The notes under the pieces are model-generated. The model was given only the letters and a program-made list of their open reading frames with translations, was not told the origin of the DNA and did not search any database. Made by a program: the position numbers and the translations under genes. Shown here one piece after another: positions 16,496 to 25,967 of a stretch of 58,048 nt of DNA. Position 1 is the first letter of the stretch, and every line of letters begins with the position of its first letter. Source of the DNA: Collinsella sp. (lineage in GTDB: Bacteria > Actinomycetota > Coriobacteriia > Coriobacteriales > Coriobacteriaceae); NCBI GenBank assembly GCA_018376905.1, contig JAHAAK010000013.1:1-58048 (forward strand), in the 5' to 3' direction.

Positions 16496-18016
16496 GTGAG
16501 AGAGGAGAGCCCCCGACAAGGTATGAGGAGGCCCGACTCGGACCGTGCTTCCTCACGTCGTATCACACCGCGTTCCAGCCGCGGCGGGCAGTCGTTTAGC
16601 GAACGCTATATTGCCGGCGTTCCCGCCCGTATCATGCGCCCCCGTTTGATATTCATGGCCTGCTTGTTTACCTTGGTATGCTTTGGCCTGCTGATGGTGT
16701 ACTCGGCGTCTTCGGTCGAGGCGCTGCACGAGAATGGCTCGGCGACGTTTTTTCTGGGTCGACAGGCCGCGTTTGCCGTGGTCGGTGTTCTGGCGCTAAT
16801 TGCCATCGTGCGCGTTTTGCCGGACAGCTGGTTTGGGGAGGATGTGCTCAGGATCTTCCTCATAGGCATGATAGGGCTACTGTTTCTGGTGTTCTTGGTG
16901 GGCAGCGGCAGCCGTGGCGCCACGCGCTGGCTTAACATCGCCGGTATTCAGTTCCAGCCTTCCGAGTTTTTAAAGCCATTTGCCATTGCGTATTCGGCCA
17001 TCATGCTTGATCGCTTCTTTTCGCCCGGTGGCAACATCAACGAATTCCTTCGCAAGATGGGCATCTACCTGGGCATTTCGCTCTTTCTGATCTTTATCCA
17101 GCCCGATTTCGGTACTGTCCTGATCATCCTGTTGACCCTCGTGTGCATGGCGTTGTTTGCGGGTCTCGACCCCAGATTTATCATCGGCGTGCTAATCTTC
17201 GGCATTCTCGTGATCGTGATTGCGCTTGTCGCAGAGCCGTACCGTATGGTGCGTATTCAGGTTGCCTTGAACCCTTGGGCCGACGAGTATGGTGACGGCT
17301 ATCAGGCCACGCTTGCCATTATGGCCTTTGCCTCGGGCGGTCTGTTCGGCCGTGGCATCGGCAACTCAACCATGAAGTACTCGTATCTGCCCGAGGCGCA
17401 CAATGACTACATCCTGGCCATCATTGGCGAGGAAGTCGGTTTTGTCGGAACCGTGCTGTTCTTCTTGGTGTTTGCGATGCTGATCTACTCGGCGTTTCGC
17501 ATTGCCGAGCAGGCGACCGATCGCCGGGGCGCGCTTATGGCGTCTGGCTCCGCGGTCATTCTCGCAGTGCAGTTTTTGATTAACGCGCTGGGCATCCTCA
17601 ACGTGTTTCCCATGACGGGCAAACCGTTGCCGTTTATTAGCTACGGCGGTTCGTCGATTATTGTGTCGCTCATGCTTGCCGGGTTGATCCTGCGCGTTTC
17701 GTACGAGAGCGCCCGCCGCGATGAGTATGACCGCCGCCGCGAGAGCTTTGCCGTTATGGATGAGAGTACCGCCGGCGTGCCCCACGTGCGCGGCGAGCGA
17801 TCTTCGCGTAACGGTTTTACCGTCCTGGATGGCTCTGCGACCGAGCCGGCAGCCCGCCCGCGTCAGCGAACGGCGCCGCAAGGTCGTCCTCAGCGCCCCA
17901 GCCCTCGCAACGCGGGCGGCGGATATAATCGAATCGATTTGAACTCGGACCCGTCGGCGCGTCTGCGTACCGACGACCAGGGACCGCGTGTACGAAGGGA
18001 CTACCATGACCGATAA
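16496..18016 (+). CDS. ftsW: Septal peptidoglycan polymerase FtsW
   Basis: 506 residues from GTG 16496, eight bases after murD. About ten membrane segments from residue 50 to 405. SEDS-family signatures: GATRWL, QPSEFLK, QPDFGT, and PEAHNDYILAIIGEE with the catalytic-region Asp. Both termini are long, Arg-rich and disordered (1-45 and about 405-506, ending RRDYHDR). FtsW polymerises lipid II at the septum with FtsI; its place in the dcw cluster distinguishes it from RodA. Its last 11 bases overlap the start of murG. Confidence 0.94.
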   Translation: MREESPRQGMRRPDSDRASSRRITPRSSRGGQSFSERYIAGVPARIMRPRLIFMACLFTLVCFGLLMVYSASSVEALHENGSATFFLGRQAAFAVVGVLALIAIVRVLPDSWFGEDVLRIFLIGMIGLLFLVFLVGSGSRGATRWLNIAGIQFQPSEFLKPFAIAYSAIMLDRFFSPGGNINEFLRKMGIYLGISLFLIFIQPDFGTVLIILLTLVCMALFAGLDPRFIIGVLIFGILVIVIALVAEPYRMVRIQVALNPWADEYGDGYQATLAIMAFASGGLFGRGIGNSTMKYSYLPEAHNDYILAIIGEEVGFVGTVLFFLVFAMLIYSAFRIAEQATDRRGALMASGSAVILAVQFLINALGILNVFPMTGKPLPFISYGGSSIIVSLMLAGLILRVSYESARRDEYDRRRESFAVMDESTAGVPHVRGERSSRNGFTVLDGSATEPAARPRQRTAPQGRPQRPSPRNAGGGYNRIDLNSDPSARLRTDDQGPRVRRDYHDR

Positions 18017-19121
18017 AATGACCGTTGCTATTGCAGCCGGCGGCACGGCCGGGCACATCAACCCCGCGCTCGCCTTGGCCGAAGAGCTGCGTGACCGTGG
18101 CCACCACGTTGTGTTCGTGGGCCAGTCGCGCAAGCTCGAGGGTCGTCTGGTCCCCGAGGCTGGGTTTGATTTTGTGCCCATTACGGTCACGGGCTTCGAC
18201 CGTTCCCGTCCTTGGACGGCGCTGACCTCGCTGTGGCGTGTCAACAAAGCCAAGCGTGCGCTCGCCAGTCATTTCTCAAAGGTCGGCAAGCCCGATGCCG
18301 CCATTGGTTTTGGTGCCTATGTCGAGGTTCCGCTGCTGGGGTGGTGCAAGGGCGCGGGCGTTCCGTATCTGCTGCATGAGCAGAACTCTGTTCCGGGCCT
18401 GGCCAACAAGATGATGAACTCCCACGCCGCCCGCGTGTGCATCTCGGTGCCGGCAGCGCGTTCGGTCTTTGAGCGCGAAGGTGACCCTGACCACGTGCTC
18501 ATGACCGGCAACCCCGTACGTCGCTCGGTGATCGAGGGCGATCGCGCTCGCGGCCGCAAGGCACTTGGCGTTCCCGAGGACGCTACGCTGCTGCTCGTCT
18601 TTGGCGGTTCACTTGGCGCCCAGCACCTCAACGAGCGTGTGGCTTCGCTCAAAAACGAGCTGCTTTCGCGCAAGAACCTCTATGTGTTGCATTCGACGGG
18701 TGCCGACGGCTTTGAGGAGACCGAGCGCGCTTTGGCGCTGACGCCCGAGGAGGCGAAGCGTTACCGCGTCCAGCCTTACATCGACAACATGGGCGATATG
18801 CTGGCTGCTGCCGATTTGGTGCTCTCGCGTTCGGGCGCATCGAGCGTGGCCGAGATCGCTGCACTCGCCGTGCCTTCGGTGCTCGTGCCGTATCCGCATG
18901 CGACGGCCGACCATCAAACCACCAATGCCCGTTATCTGGTCGACGCCGGGGCCGGCGTGCTCTGCGCCGATGCCGATATCGACGGTTCTGCCTTTGCCGA
19001 TGAGCTGCTGCACCTGGTCGATGACGCGGCGGCGCGCAATGCCATGCGAGAGGCGGCGCGTGGTCTGGCTCAGGAAAGGGCCGCCGCTCTTCTGGCCGAT
19101 GCGGTAGAGGGTTTGCGTTAG
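18006..19121 (+). CDS. murG: UDP-GlcNAc:lipid I GlcNAc transferase
   Basis: 371 residues. The N-terminal GGTAGHINPALALAEEL is the diagnostic glycine-rich loop; HEQNSVPGLANK, GGSLGAQ and SRSGASSVAEIAAL are further GT28 signatures. It adds GlcNAc to lipid I, making lipid II, at the inner face of the membrane. I chose ATG 18006 because GAAGGGA precedes it by six bases; a GTG at 17988 lies upstream without a site. The 11-base overlap with ftsW implies translational coupling. Confidence 0.96.
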   Translation: MTDKMTVAIAAGGTAGHINPALALAEELRDRGHHVVFVGQSRKLEGRLVPEAGFDFVPITVTGFDRSRPWTALTSLWRVNKAKRALASHFSKVGKPDAAIGFGAYVEVPLLGWCKGAGVPYLLHEQNSVPGLANKMMNSHAARVCISVPAARSVFEREGDPDHVLMTGNPVRRSVIEGDRARGRKALGVPEDATLLLVFGGSLGAQHLNERVASLKNELLSRKNLYVLHSTGADGFEETERALALTPEEAKRYRVQPYIDNMGDMLAAADLVLSRSGASSVAEIAALAVPSVLVPYPHATADHQTTNARYLVDAGAGVLCADADIDGSAFADELLHLVDDAAARNAMREAARGLAQERAAALLADAVEGLR

Positions 19122-19218
19122 TTAGACGGGATATCGTCGGTCGCCCTCGCGCTGATGCGGTAGGTGCGGTACAGTTAACGGGTTACAGGCAGTGTTTACG
19201 CAAGGAGTACACGAGCAC

Positions 19219-20637
19219 ATGGCTGATTCCCAGACTGCAACCTCCGCGCCCGAGTTTAAGAGCGCCCACTTTATCGGTATCGGCGGCGCCGGCATGAGCG
19301 GCATCGCCCTCGTTCTGCACGAGCGCGGTTATGCCGTTACCGGCTCCGATCTTAAGACGTCACGTTATATCCGCCAGCTTACCCGCGCTGGTGTGAAGGT
19401 GCACGTGGGCCATGAGGCAGCCACGATCGACGAGGTCAAGCCCGACGTGGTTGTTGTCTCCACCGCTATTCCGGAGTCCAACCCTGAGCTCGTGCGCGCT
19501 CGCGAGCTGGGCATTCCCGTGTGGCCCCGTGCCAAGATGCTCTCTGCTTTGGGCCATGGCTACACTACCGTCGCCGTTGCCGGCACGCATGGCAAGACCA
19601 CCACGTCTTCGATGTGCGCCACCATGCTCGACCGCATGGGTCTGGATCCGAGCTTCTTGATCGGCGGCATCGTCGAGGGCTATGACACGAACGGCAAGAA
19701 CGGCTCGGGTGACTACTTTGTCGCCGAGGCCGACGAGTCCGACAGCTCCTTCCTGTTCCTGAACCCCAACGTGGTCATTGTGACCAACGTCGAGGCCGAC
19801 CACCTCGATCACTACTCGGGTATCGAGGAGATCGAGGCAACTTTCGCCAAATTCATGAGCCTGGTGGGCGAGGACGGCACCGTCATCGTCTGCGGCGAGG
19901 ACCCGCATCTGGTCGAGCTCGCCAAGTCGACGGGCCGTCACGTGCTTTCCTACGGCTTTGCCGAGAGCAACGACATCGTCTGCGTGCACCCGGATGTCAA
20001 GGGCATCCAGAGTGACTTTATCGTTCGCTTTGAGGACGGCACTGAGCACGCTGTGGAGATCAAGAGCAATCCCGGTCGCCACAACATGCTCAACGCCACG
20101 GCCGTGCTCACCGTCGCCCATGTCTTGGGCCTTGACATCGACGCCGCCGCCAAGGCGCTCTCGAGCTTTGAGGGCGTCCGCCGTCGCTTTACCCACGTGG
20201 GCGATATCGATGGCATCACCGTGGTCGATGATTACGGCCATCACCCCACCGAAATCAAGGCGACGCTTGCTGCCGCTTCGTCGCTGGGTTACAAGCACGT
20301 CGACGTCGTGTTCCAGCCGCACCGCTATTCGCGCCTGCAGGCCCTGTGCGACGACTTTGCCGATGCATTTGCCAATGCCGATAAGCTGCTGCTGATTGAT
20401 GTGTTCTCGGCTGGCGAGATGCCCATTCCGGGTGTCAACTCTAAGATGCTCGCCGATACCGTGCGCGCCAAGCATCCTGGCAAGGAGGTCGTGTACTGCT
20501 CCAGCCGTCTTGAGCTCAATCAGGAGCTCGAGCAGATGGTGGGCGAGGGCGACCTGCTGCTCACCATGGGTGCAGGTGACGTTACGACCGTCGGTCCCGA
20601 GTTCATTGAGTATCTGACTGCCAAGAAAGACGCTTAA
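19219..20637 (+). CDS. murC: UDP-MurNAc:L-alanine ligase
   Basis: 472 residues. GIGGAGMSGIA at 20-30, P-loop GTHGKTTT at 122-129, then ADESDSSFL and DDYGHHPTEI, all MurC signatures. It attaches the first amino acid of the stem peptide. ATG 19219 follows CAAGGAG by 11 bases; a GTG at 19192 overlaps that site and is less likely. A 97-base gap separates it from murG, so a secondary promoter is possible although none is obvious. Confidence 0.96.
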   Translation: MADSQTATSAPEFKSAHFIGIGGAGMSGIALVLHERGYAVTGSDLKTSRYIRQLTRAGVKVHVGHEAATIDEVKPDVVVVSTAIPESNPELVRARELGIPVWPRAKMLSALGHGYTTVAVAGTHGKTTTSSMCATMLDRMGLDPSFLIGGIVEGYDTNGKNGSGDYFVAEADESDSSFLFLNPNVVIVTNVEADHLDHYSGIEEIEATFAKFMSLVGEDGTVIVCGEDPHLVELAKSTGRHVLSYGFAESNDIVCVHPDVKGIQSDFIVRFEDGTEHAVEIKSNPGRHNMLNATAVLTVAHVLGLDIDAAAKALSSFEGVRRRFTHVGDIDGITVVDDYGHHPTEIKATLAAASSLGYKHVDVVFQPHRYSRLQALCDDFADAFANADKLLLIDVFSAGEMPIPGVNSKMLADTVRAKHPGKEVVYCSSRLELNQELEQMVGEGDLLLTMGAGDVTTVGPEFIEYLTAKKDA

Positions 20638-20642
20638 GACTA

Positions 20643-21554
20643 ATGGGTCTGTTTAACGCCGTCATGGCGCTCTCGGGCATGATCGACACGGATGTGATCG
20701 AGGACGAGCGCCTTGCGCGTCATACGAGCTATCGTATCGGCGGCAAGGCCGACCTCTTTGTGACGTGCTATAGCTATCATGCCCTCCGCCGCGCCGTGGC
20801 GGTGCTCGATCGCGAGCAGGTGCCGTGGGTCATCATCGGCAAGGGCTCCAATCTGCTGGTTGCCGATGGCGGTTATCGCGGTGCCGTCATTTCGCTCGGA
20901 CGTGAGTTTCAGCGCACGGTTGTTGCCGATGACGGTTGTACGCTGACGGTCGGTGCGGGCGTGATGTTTGCGCGCCTGGTCAACGATGCCCTGTCGCGTA
21001 GCCTTTCGGGCCTTGAGTTTGCCGTTGGCATCCCTGGTTCGGTCGGCGGTGCGATATCTATGAATGCCGGCACACGGACCGAGTGGATTGGCTCGCTGGT
21101 TGAGGATGTCGTAACGTTTGACCCGGCATCCGGTATCAAGCATTATGCGGGGTCCGAGATCACTTGGGGCTACCGCGAATGTAGCCTTCCCCGCAATGAG
21201 ATCATCCTCGAGTGCGTGCTCAAGCTTAAACCGGCGCCCAAGGCCGACATTCGCGAGCGCATGGAGCGGTACCTGACGAGGCGCAAGCGTACGCAGCCCA
21301 TGGGTCGCGCATCCTGCGGGTCGGTCTTTCGCAACCCGCCCGATGCGAGTGTGGGCAAGCTTATCGAGGATTGTGGATTAAAGGGTTTTTCGATTGGCGG
21401 CGCGGAAGTTTCGCCCGTTCACGCTAATTTTATCGTTAATAACGGAACTGCCTCGGCCGATGACGTTGCCGCGGTTATCAGACATGTGCACGGAAAGGTG
21501 AGGGAGGCGTATGGCATCGAGCTCAGACCGGAAGTTAAATTCCTCGGCTTCTAG
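20643..21554 (+). CDS. murB: UDP-N-acetylenolpyruvoylglucosamine reductase
   Basis: 303 residues. FAD-binding segments GKGSNLLVADGG and IPGSVGGAISMNAG are present, and SCGSVFRNP supplies the catalytic serine; the form is the type II enzyme lacking the extra type I loop. It reduces enolpyruvyl-UDP-GlcNAc to UDP-MurNAc with NADPH. It starts five bases after murC and its last 44 bases overlap ftsQ in a different frame. Confidence 0.95.
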   Translation: MGLFNAVMALSGMIDTDVIEDERLARHTSYRIGGKADLFVTCYSYHALRRAVAVLDREQVPWVIIGKGSNLLVADGGYRGAVISLGREFQRTVVADDGCTLTVGAGVMFARLVNDALSRSLSGLEFAVGIPGSVGGAISMNAGTRTEWIGSLVEDVVTFDPASGIKHYAGSEITWGYRECSLPRNEIILECVLKLKPAPKADIRERMERYLTRRKRTQPMGRASCGSVFRNPPDASVGKLIEDCGLKGFSIGGAEVSPVHANFIVNNGTASADDVAAVIRHVHGKVREAYGIELRPEVKFLGF

Positions 21555-22767
21555 AGCATCGAAACCCACCTTCCGCCGCGCCGGAGGGCGTTCCGGCGCG
21601 CCTGCCAAACCTCAACGCAATACCGTCGCGCACTCTAAGTCTGTCGGGCATGCTCGACAGACCAGTCGTCCGGTCGTCGGCTCGCAGCTCGGTAATCGTC
21701 CGGCCGCAAAAAAGTCCTCGCGTCCCTCGGTGACGTCAAAGCCTGTTATGGGCGCCAAGCCTGCCCGCCCCATGGCAACTCCTAAGCCCTCGACGGGAAC
21801 TAAAGCGGCGCGTCCAGGTCGCACACTGGGCGCATCGAAACCGCGCTCGCTGACATCGGTGCCGGCTACCGCCAAGAAGCCTTCGAGTAAAAAAGGCGTA
21901 AACCCGTTGTCTTCACTTGGAGCGATGGCAAACAAAACATCAGACGCCGCTTCTGTCGTTGCAGGCAAAGGCAAAATCGTGGGCGGCGTTCTGGCCGCCT
22001 TGGCTGTGCTCGTCGTCGTTTCCATCGTGGTGATTAACTCTGGATTGTTTACCGCTACTGATATTCAGATTCAAGGCAGCGAGCATGTGACGAAGCACGA
22101 TGCTATCCAGCTGATCGATTTGCCCGAGGGAACGTCGCTTTTTAACGTCGATCCCGACCAGATTACCGAGGATCTCAAGCAGAACCCGTGGGTCTCGGGC
22201 GTGGATGTCCAGCGTCAGTTCCCACATACACTCATTATTACGCCGACGGAGCGCAAGGTCATCGCAATTGCCTATATCAGCTCCGATGACCTTGCCTGGG
22301 CCATCGGGGATGATGACACCTGGATCGCCCCGCTGTCGACGTCGGTCGAAGTGGACGACCAGGGCAACGTCATCACGACAGGGCAGGGCTCAAATACCTT
22401 GACCGGAATCGATGCCGCGCTGGCGCTCGCTAAGCATTATGGCGCGGTGTTGTTGACTGATGTCTCGGCGGATGTTGCTCCGGTTTCCGGCCAGGCGGTG
22501 AGCTCCAAGGCCGTTAAGGCTGGCTTGGATTATGTGCGTGGTTTTTCGAGCGAGTTCTTGGGACAAGTCAAGGATATTTCCACGCCTTCGGTCGAAGCCA
22601 TCTCGGCAAACCTCAATAACGGCATTGAGGTGTCGCTGGGCGATTCGGACGATATCGCCAAGAAGGAGCGCGTGGTCACCAAGTTGCTTTCGCAGGTAGA
22701 GGGCGTAACGTATATCAATGTGCGCTCTCCGGGCAACTACACATTTAGGAATGCTCCGACCTCATAG
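21511..22767 (+). CDS. ftsQ: Cell-division protein FtsQ/DivIB
   Basis: 418 residues. A very long basic, Pro/Ser/Lys/Arg-rich cytoplasmic tail (1-150) precedes one membrane helix (about 156-176), a POTRA domain (FTATDIQIQGSEHVTKHDAI onward, 180-250) and a beta domain. FtsQ scaffolds FtsL and FtsB at the septum. The ATG lies inside murB and follows GAGGGAGG by about three bases. The tail is several times longer than in well-studied FtsQ proteins and is low-complexity with repeats of KP and RP dipeptides. Confidence 0.9.
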   Translation: MASSSDRKLNSSASRASKPTFRRAGGRSGAPAKPQRNTVAHSKSVGHARQTSRPVVGSQLGNRPAAKKSSRPSVTSKPVMGAKPARPMATPKPSTGTKAARPGRTLGASKPRSLTSVPATAKKPSSKKGVNPLSSLGAMANKTSDAASVVAGKGKIVGGVLAALAVLVVVSIVVINSGLFTATDIQIQGSEHVTKHDAIQLIDLPEGTSLFNVDPDQITEDLKQNPWVSGVDVQRQFPHTLIITPTERKVIAIAYISSDDLAWAIGDDDTWIAPLSTSVEVDDQGNVITTGQGSNTLTGIDAALALAKHYGAVLLTDVSADVAPVSGQAVSSKAVKAGLDYVRGFSSEFLGQVKDISTPSVEAISANLNNGIEVSLGDSDDIAKKERVVTKLLSQVEGVTYINVRSPGNYTFRNAPTS

Positions 22768-22884
22768 CGCTGGTTGATGCTTTGTTGAGGGGCCATACCA
22801 CGCCGTTTATCTGGTTTGTTTGGTTTTCACGGTCAATTATTTGACTGATACGTTCATAATGTGCAAACATAATACGGTTTACCT

Positions 22885-22915
22885 TTGCATTTACTTTCAA
22901 CCTGAAGGTTAATGT
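22885..22915 (+). promoter_or_regulatory. Probable ftsZ promoter with MerR-type operator
   Basis: TCAACCTGAAGGTTAA (22897-22912) lies between TTGCAT (22885-22890) and TAATGT (22910-22915), a 19-base spacing typical of MerR-activated promoters. A second -35-like TTGACT occurs at 22841. The 199-base ftsQ-ftsZ gap therefore seems to carry a regulated ftsZ promoter. Confidence 0.5.
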
Positions 22916-22966
22916 GCGCAGGGGTCGACCCATGCTATGGCTATAACCTTTGTTCGGAGGACCGAC

Positions 22967-24121
22967 ATGCAAGAGACAGAGATCAACAACTACCTTGCCG
23001 TCATTAAGGTGGTCGGCGTCGGCGGCGGCGGTACCAACGCGGTTAATCGAATGATCGAAGAGGGCATCCGCGGCGTCGAGTTTGTTGCCATCAACACCGA
23101 TGCTCAGGCGCTCGCGATCTCTGATGCCGATATCAAGGTGCACATCGGCACCGACCTTACCCGCGGCCTGGGCGCCGGCGCCAACCCCGAGGTTGGCCGC
23201 AAGGCTGCCGATGAGTCCCGCGACGACATTGCCGAGGCGCTCGCTGGCGCCGACATGGTGTTCATCACCTGCGGCGAGGGCGGTGGCACCGGTACCGGCG
23301 CTGCTCCCATCGTTGCCGATATCGCGATGAACGAGGTCGGTGCGCTGACCGTCGCCGTCGTGACCAAGCCCTTCACCTTCGAGGGCCGCAAGCGCAAGAA
23401 GAGCGCCGAGGAGGGCATTAAGACCCTCTCCGATTGCGTTGACACCATGATCGTCATCCCTAACGATAAGCTGCTCGACATCGCCGAGAAGAAGACCACC
23501 ATGCTCGAGGCCTTCGCGATTGCCGATGGCGTCCTTTCCCAGGGCACCCAGGGCATCACCGACCTCATCACCGTCCCCGGTATCATCAACCTGGACTTCG
23601 CCGATGTTAAGACCATCATGAAGCAGGCCGGTACCGCCATGATGGGTATCGGTACCTCTTCTGGGGATACCCGTGCCGTCGACGCAGCCCAGCAGGCCAT
23701 CTCCAGCCCGCTGCTCGAGAGCTCCATCGATGGTGCCACACGTGTGCTGCTCTCCATCGCCGGTTCCAAGGACCTGGGCATCCAGGAGATCAGCGACGCC
23801 GCCGACGTTGTCGCCAACGCCGTCGACCCCGAGGCCAACATCATCTTCGGTACCGTTGTCGACGAGTCCCTGGGCGATCAGGTGCGTATCACGGTCATCG
23901 CTACGGGCTTCTCCGACTCCAACGTCAACCGTCAGGATGAGCTCTTTGCCGCTCAGCAGTCTCAGAGCAAGGCCGCGGCTTCCGCTGAGCCGCAGCGCAC
24001 CGCTCCGGCCACCAGCCCGGCTCAGGCCGCTCCGACCCGCAACGTCGGTGGCACCGAGCTGCCCAACTTTGGCAACGACCAGTTCGAGCTTCCCGACTTC
24101 CTGAAGCGCGGTAGCTTCTAG
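22967..24121 (+). CDS. ftsZ: Cell-division GTPase FtsZ
   Basis: 384 residues. The nucleotide loop GVGGGGTNAVNRM (17-29), the tubulin signature GGGTGTGAAP and the T7 loop with NLDFADVKTIM are intact. A linker rich in Ala, Ser, Pro and Gln (about 325-365) leads to the C-terminal peptide ELPDFLKRGSF, the docking site for SepF-type anchors; sepF lies 6 kb downstream. ATG 22967 follows CGGAGGACC; an upstream in-frame ATG (22937) has no site. Followed by a terminator, it closes the dcw cluster. Confidence 0.97.
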   Translation: MQETEINNYLAVIKVVGVGGGGTNAVNRMIEEGIRGVEFVAINTDAQALAISDADIKVHIGTDLTRGLGAGANPEVGRKAADESRDDIAEALAGADMVFITCGEGGGTGTGAAPIVADIAMNEVGALTVAVVTKPFTFEGRKRKKSAEEGIKTLSDCVDTMIVIPNDKLLDIAEKKTTMLEAFAIADGVLSQGTQGITDLITVPGIINLDFADVKTIMKQAGTAMMGIGTSSGDTRAVDAAQQAISSPLLESSIDGATRVLLSIAGSKDLGIQEISDAADVVANAVDPEANIIFGTVVDESLGDQVRITVIATGFSDSNVNRQDELFAAQQSQSKAAASAEPQRTAPATSPAQAAPTRNVGGTELPNFGNDQFELPDFLKRGSF

Positions 24122-24143
24122 TTCGTTTTTCTCAACGACCTGC

Positions 24144-24180
24144 ACGGGGTGTGTCCATTTGGATGCACCCCGTTTTGTTT
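24144..24180 (+). terminator. Terminator after ftsZ
   Basis: ACGGGGTG (24144-24151) pairs with CACCCCGT (24166-24173), with a further TCC/GGA pairing inside, followed by TTTGTTT. Confidence 0.85.
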
Positions 24181-24332
24181 CTCGTTTGTAAACGAAAGCC
24201 TCCAATCTCCTTACGTTCCCTTTACGTTTGGTCCCTACCGCTGCGGGTATCCTTTTAAGGAAGTATGACAGCCGTATAAACGCGGGCTGTAGCGGCGATG
24301 CCGCGGTACTTGTGTTATTAGGAGGCTTTAGT

Positions 24333-25133
24333 ATGGCAGCACGTGCGGACAACGTTTCGCGTGTCGACCATGATGGAGTTACGTTGGTGGAAGGCGCGAC
24401 ATCCGATGTTCGCTTTGCCTTCACCGAGCGCGCCGGTGGTGTTTCCGAAGATGCGTACTCCTCACTCAACTTGGGCTCGCATGTTGGCGATGACCCCTTT
24501 GCTGTTCAAGAAAATCGTCGTCGCGCGCTCGAGGCTATGGGTGCCGCCGAGTGCGAGCACAACCTGCTCGTTCCCAATCAGGTCCATGGTGACCATATCG
24601 TTGCGGTGACCTCGAACGGCGCCGATGACCTTGAGGACGTCCGCGAGCAGATTGCCGAGGGCTGCGATGCCATCGTCTGTACGGCGCATAACGTGCCCGT
24701 GCTGCTCTGCTTTGCCGACTGCGTTCCCGTGGTGCTGGTGGCCCCTGGCGGATTTGCCGTGGTGCACTCCGGTTGGAAGGGTACGATTGCACGTATTTCC
24801 GCCAAGGCGTGCCAGGCGCTTTGCGATGCTGCCGGCTGCGATGCGAGCGACGTTTCCGCCTATATCGGCCCCCATATCTTGGGTGACGAATATGAAGTAT
24901 CCCAGGAGCTCATGGATCGCTTTGCCGCCGAGTTCTCTTGCATCGATGCGAGTACCTCTCGCATGCTCGATCTTTCCGCTGCCATTCGCGAGGCGCTGGT
25001 AGATGTCGGTGTCGACGCGGATAATATCGTGGATACCCAGCTTTCGACCGTGCGTCAGAACGACCGCTTTTATTCCTACCGTAACGAGGACGGCACCTGT
25101 GGGCGCCATGCTGCGATCGGCGTGATGCTATGA
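24333..25133 (+). CDS. pgeF: Peptidoglycan editing factor / multicopper-like laccase-domain protein
   Basis: 266 residues of the YfiH (DUF152) family. The metal ligands His-Cys-His appear in NQVHGD, FADCVPV and VVHSGWKGT. E. coli PgeF removes mis-incorporated L-Ser muropeptides; other members were reported with polyphenol or adenosine-related activity, so substrate is uncertain. The gene follows ftsZ, the usual place. ATG 24333 follows TTAGGAGGC by seven bases. The stop overlaps the pstS start (ATGA), joining this gene to the phosphate operon. Confidence 0.87.
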   Translation: MAARADNVSRVDHDGVTLVEGATSDVRFAFTERAGGVSEDAYSSLNLGSHVGDDPFAVQENRRRALEAMGAAECEHNLLVPNQVHGDHIVAVTSNGADDLEDVREQIAEGCDAIVCTAHNVPVLLCFADCVPVVLVAPGGFAVVHSGWKGTIARISAKACQALCDAAGCDASDVSAYIGPHILGDEYEVSQELMDRFAAEFSCIDASTSRMLDLSAAIREALVDVGVDADNIVDTQLSTVRQNDRFYSYRNEDGTCGRHAAIGVML

Positions 25134-25966
25134 GAAAGATCGTATCGGTCCTGAGCGCCGCTGTGCTTACACTTACGCTGTGCGCCTGTTCTTCGGGATC
25201 TTCTACCTCTTCCATTACTGTCGCTGGCTCCACGACCTGCCTTCCTATCGCCGAGATTGCGGCCGAGGGCTTTAAGGAGGAGACCGGCATCGACGTGCTC
25301 GTTTCCGGTTTGGGTTCTTCCGCTGGCATCGAGGCCGTCAGCGCCGGCACGGCCGATATCGCCAGCTCCTCCCGTGGACTCAATGCCGACGAACAGAATC
25401 TGGGCCTGACTCCCATCGTCATTGCCCACGACGGTATCGCGGTCATCGTGAACGACGACAACCCCGTCGATAACCTCTCGACCGAGCAGCTCCGCGATAT
25501 CTACGCCGGCAAGATTACCAATTGGAAAGAGGTCGGTGGCGAGGACCTGAGGATTCAGGTCATCAACCGAGACGAGGCGTCCGGTACGCGCGAGGCCTTC
25601 CGTACCATCGTGATGGATGGCACCCCGTTCGATCGCCGCTCGGCTGTTCTTTCGGGTACGGGCCAGGTACGCGACGTGGTATCTCGTTCGCGCGGTGCCA
25701 TTGGCTACATTTCGCTGGGCTTCGTCGATAGCCTCAACGCCAAGACCTCGGTCAAGGCCGTCTCGGTCAATCATGTTGAGGCGTCCGAGAAGACGGTCGC
25801 GAGCGGCGGCTATCCCATCTCGCGCGACCTTTACTTCTTTGTGAAGGGTGCGCCTTCGCAGCAGGCGCAGGATTACATCGACTACGTGACGTCCGAAAAG
25901 ATGGACAAGCAGATTCGCGAGGCGGGCTTTATCCCCGTCACCAACGACGAGAAGGGGAGTGAGTAG
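25130..25966 (+). CDS. pstS: Phosphate ABC transporter substrate-binding lipoprotein
   Basis: 278 residues. A short signal peptide ends in the lipobox LCAC with Cys20 as the lipidation site. The mature part has the phosphate-binding loops AGSTTCLP, SSRGL and DEASGTREAF of PstS. It captures inorganic phosphate outside the membrane for PstCA. It overlaps pgeF by four bases (ATGA) and precedes pstC by one base, so no separate pst promoter is visible upstream. Confidence 0.94.
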   Translation: MRKIVSVLSAAVLTLTLCACSSGSSTSSITVAGSTTCLPIAEIAAEGFKEETGIDVLVSGLGSSAGIEAVSAGTADIASSSRGLNADEQNLGLTPIVIAHDGIAVIVNDDNPVDNLSTEQLRDIYAGKITNWKEVGGEDLRIQVINRDEASGTREAFRTIVMDGTPFDRRSAVLSGTGQVRDVVSRSRGAIGYISLGFVDSLNAKTSVKAVSVNHVEASEKTVASGGYPISRDLYFFVKGAPSQQAQDYIDYVTSEKMDKQIREAGFIPVTNDEKGSE

Positions 25967-25967
25967 C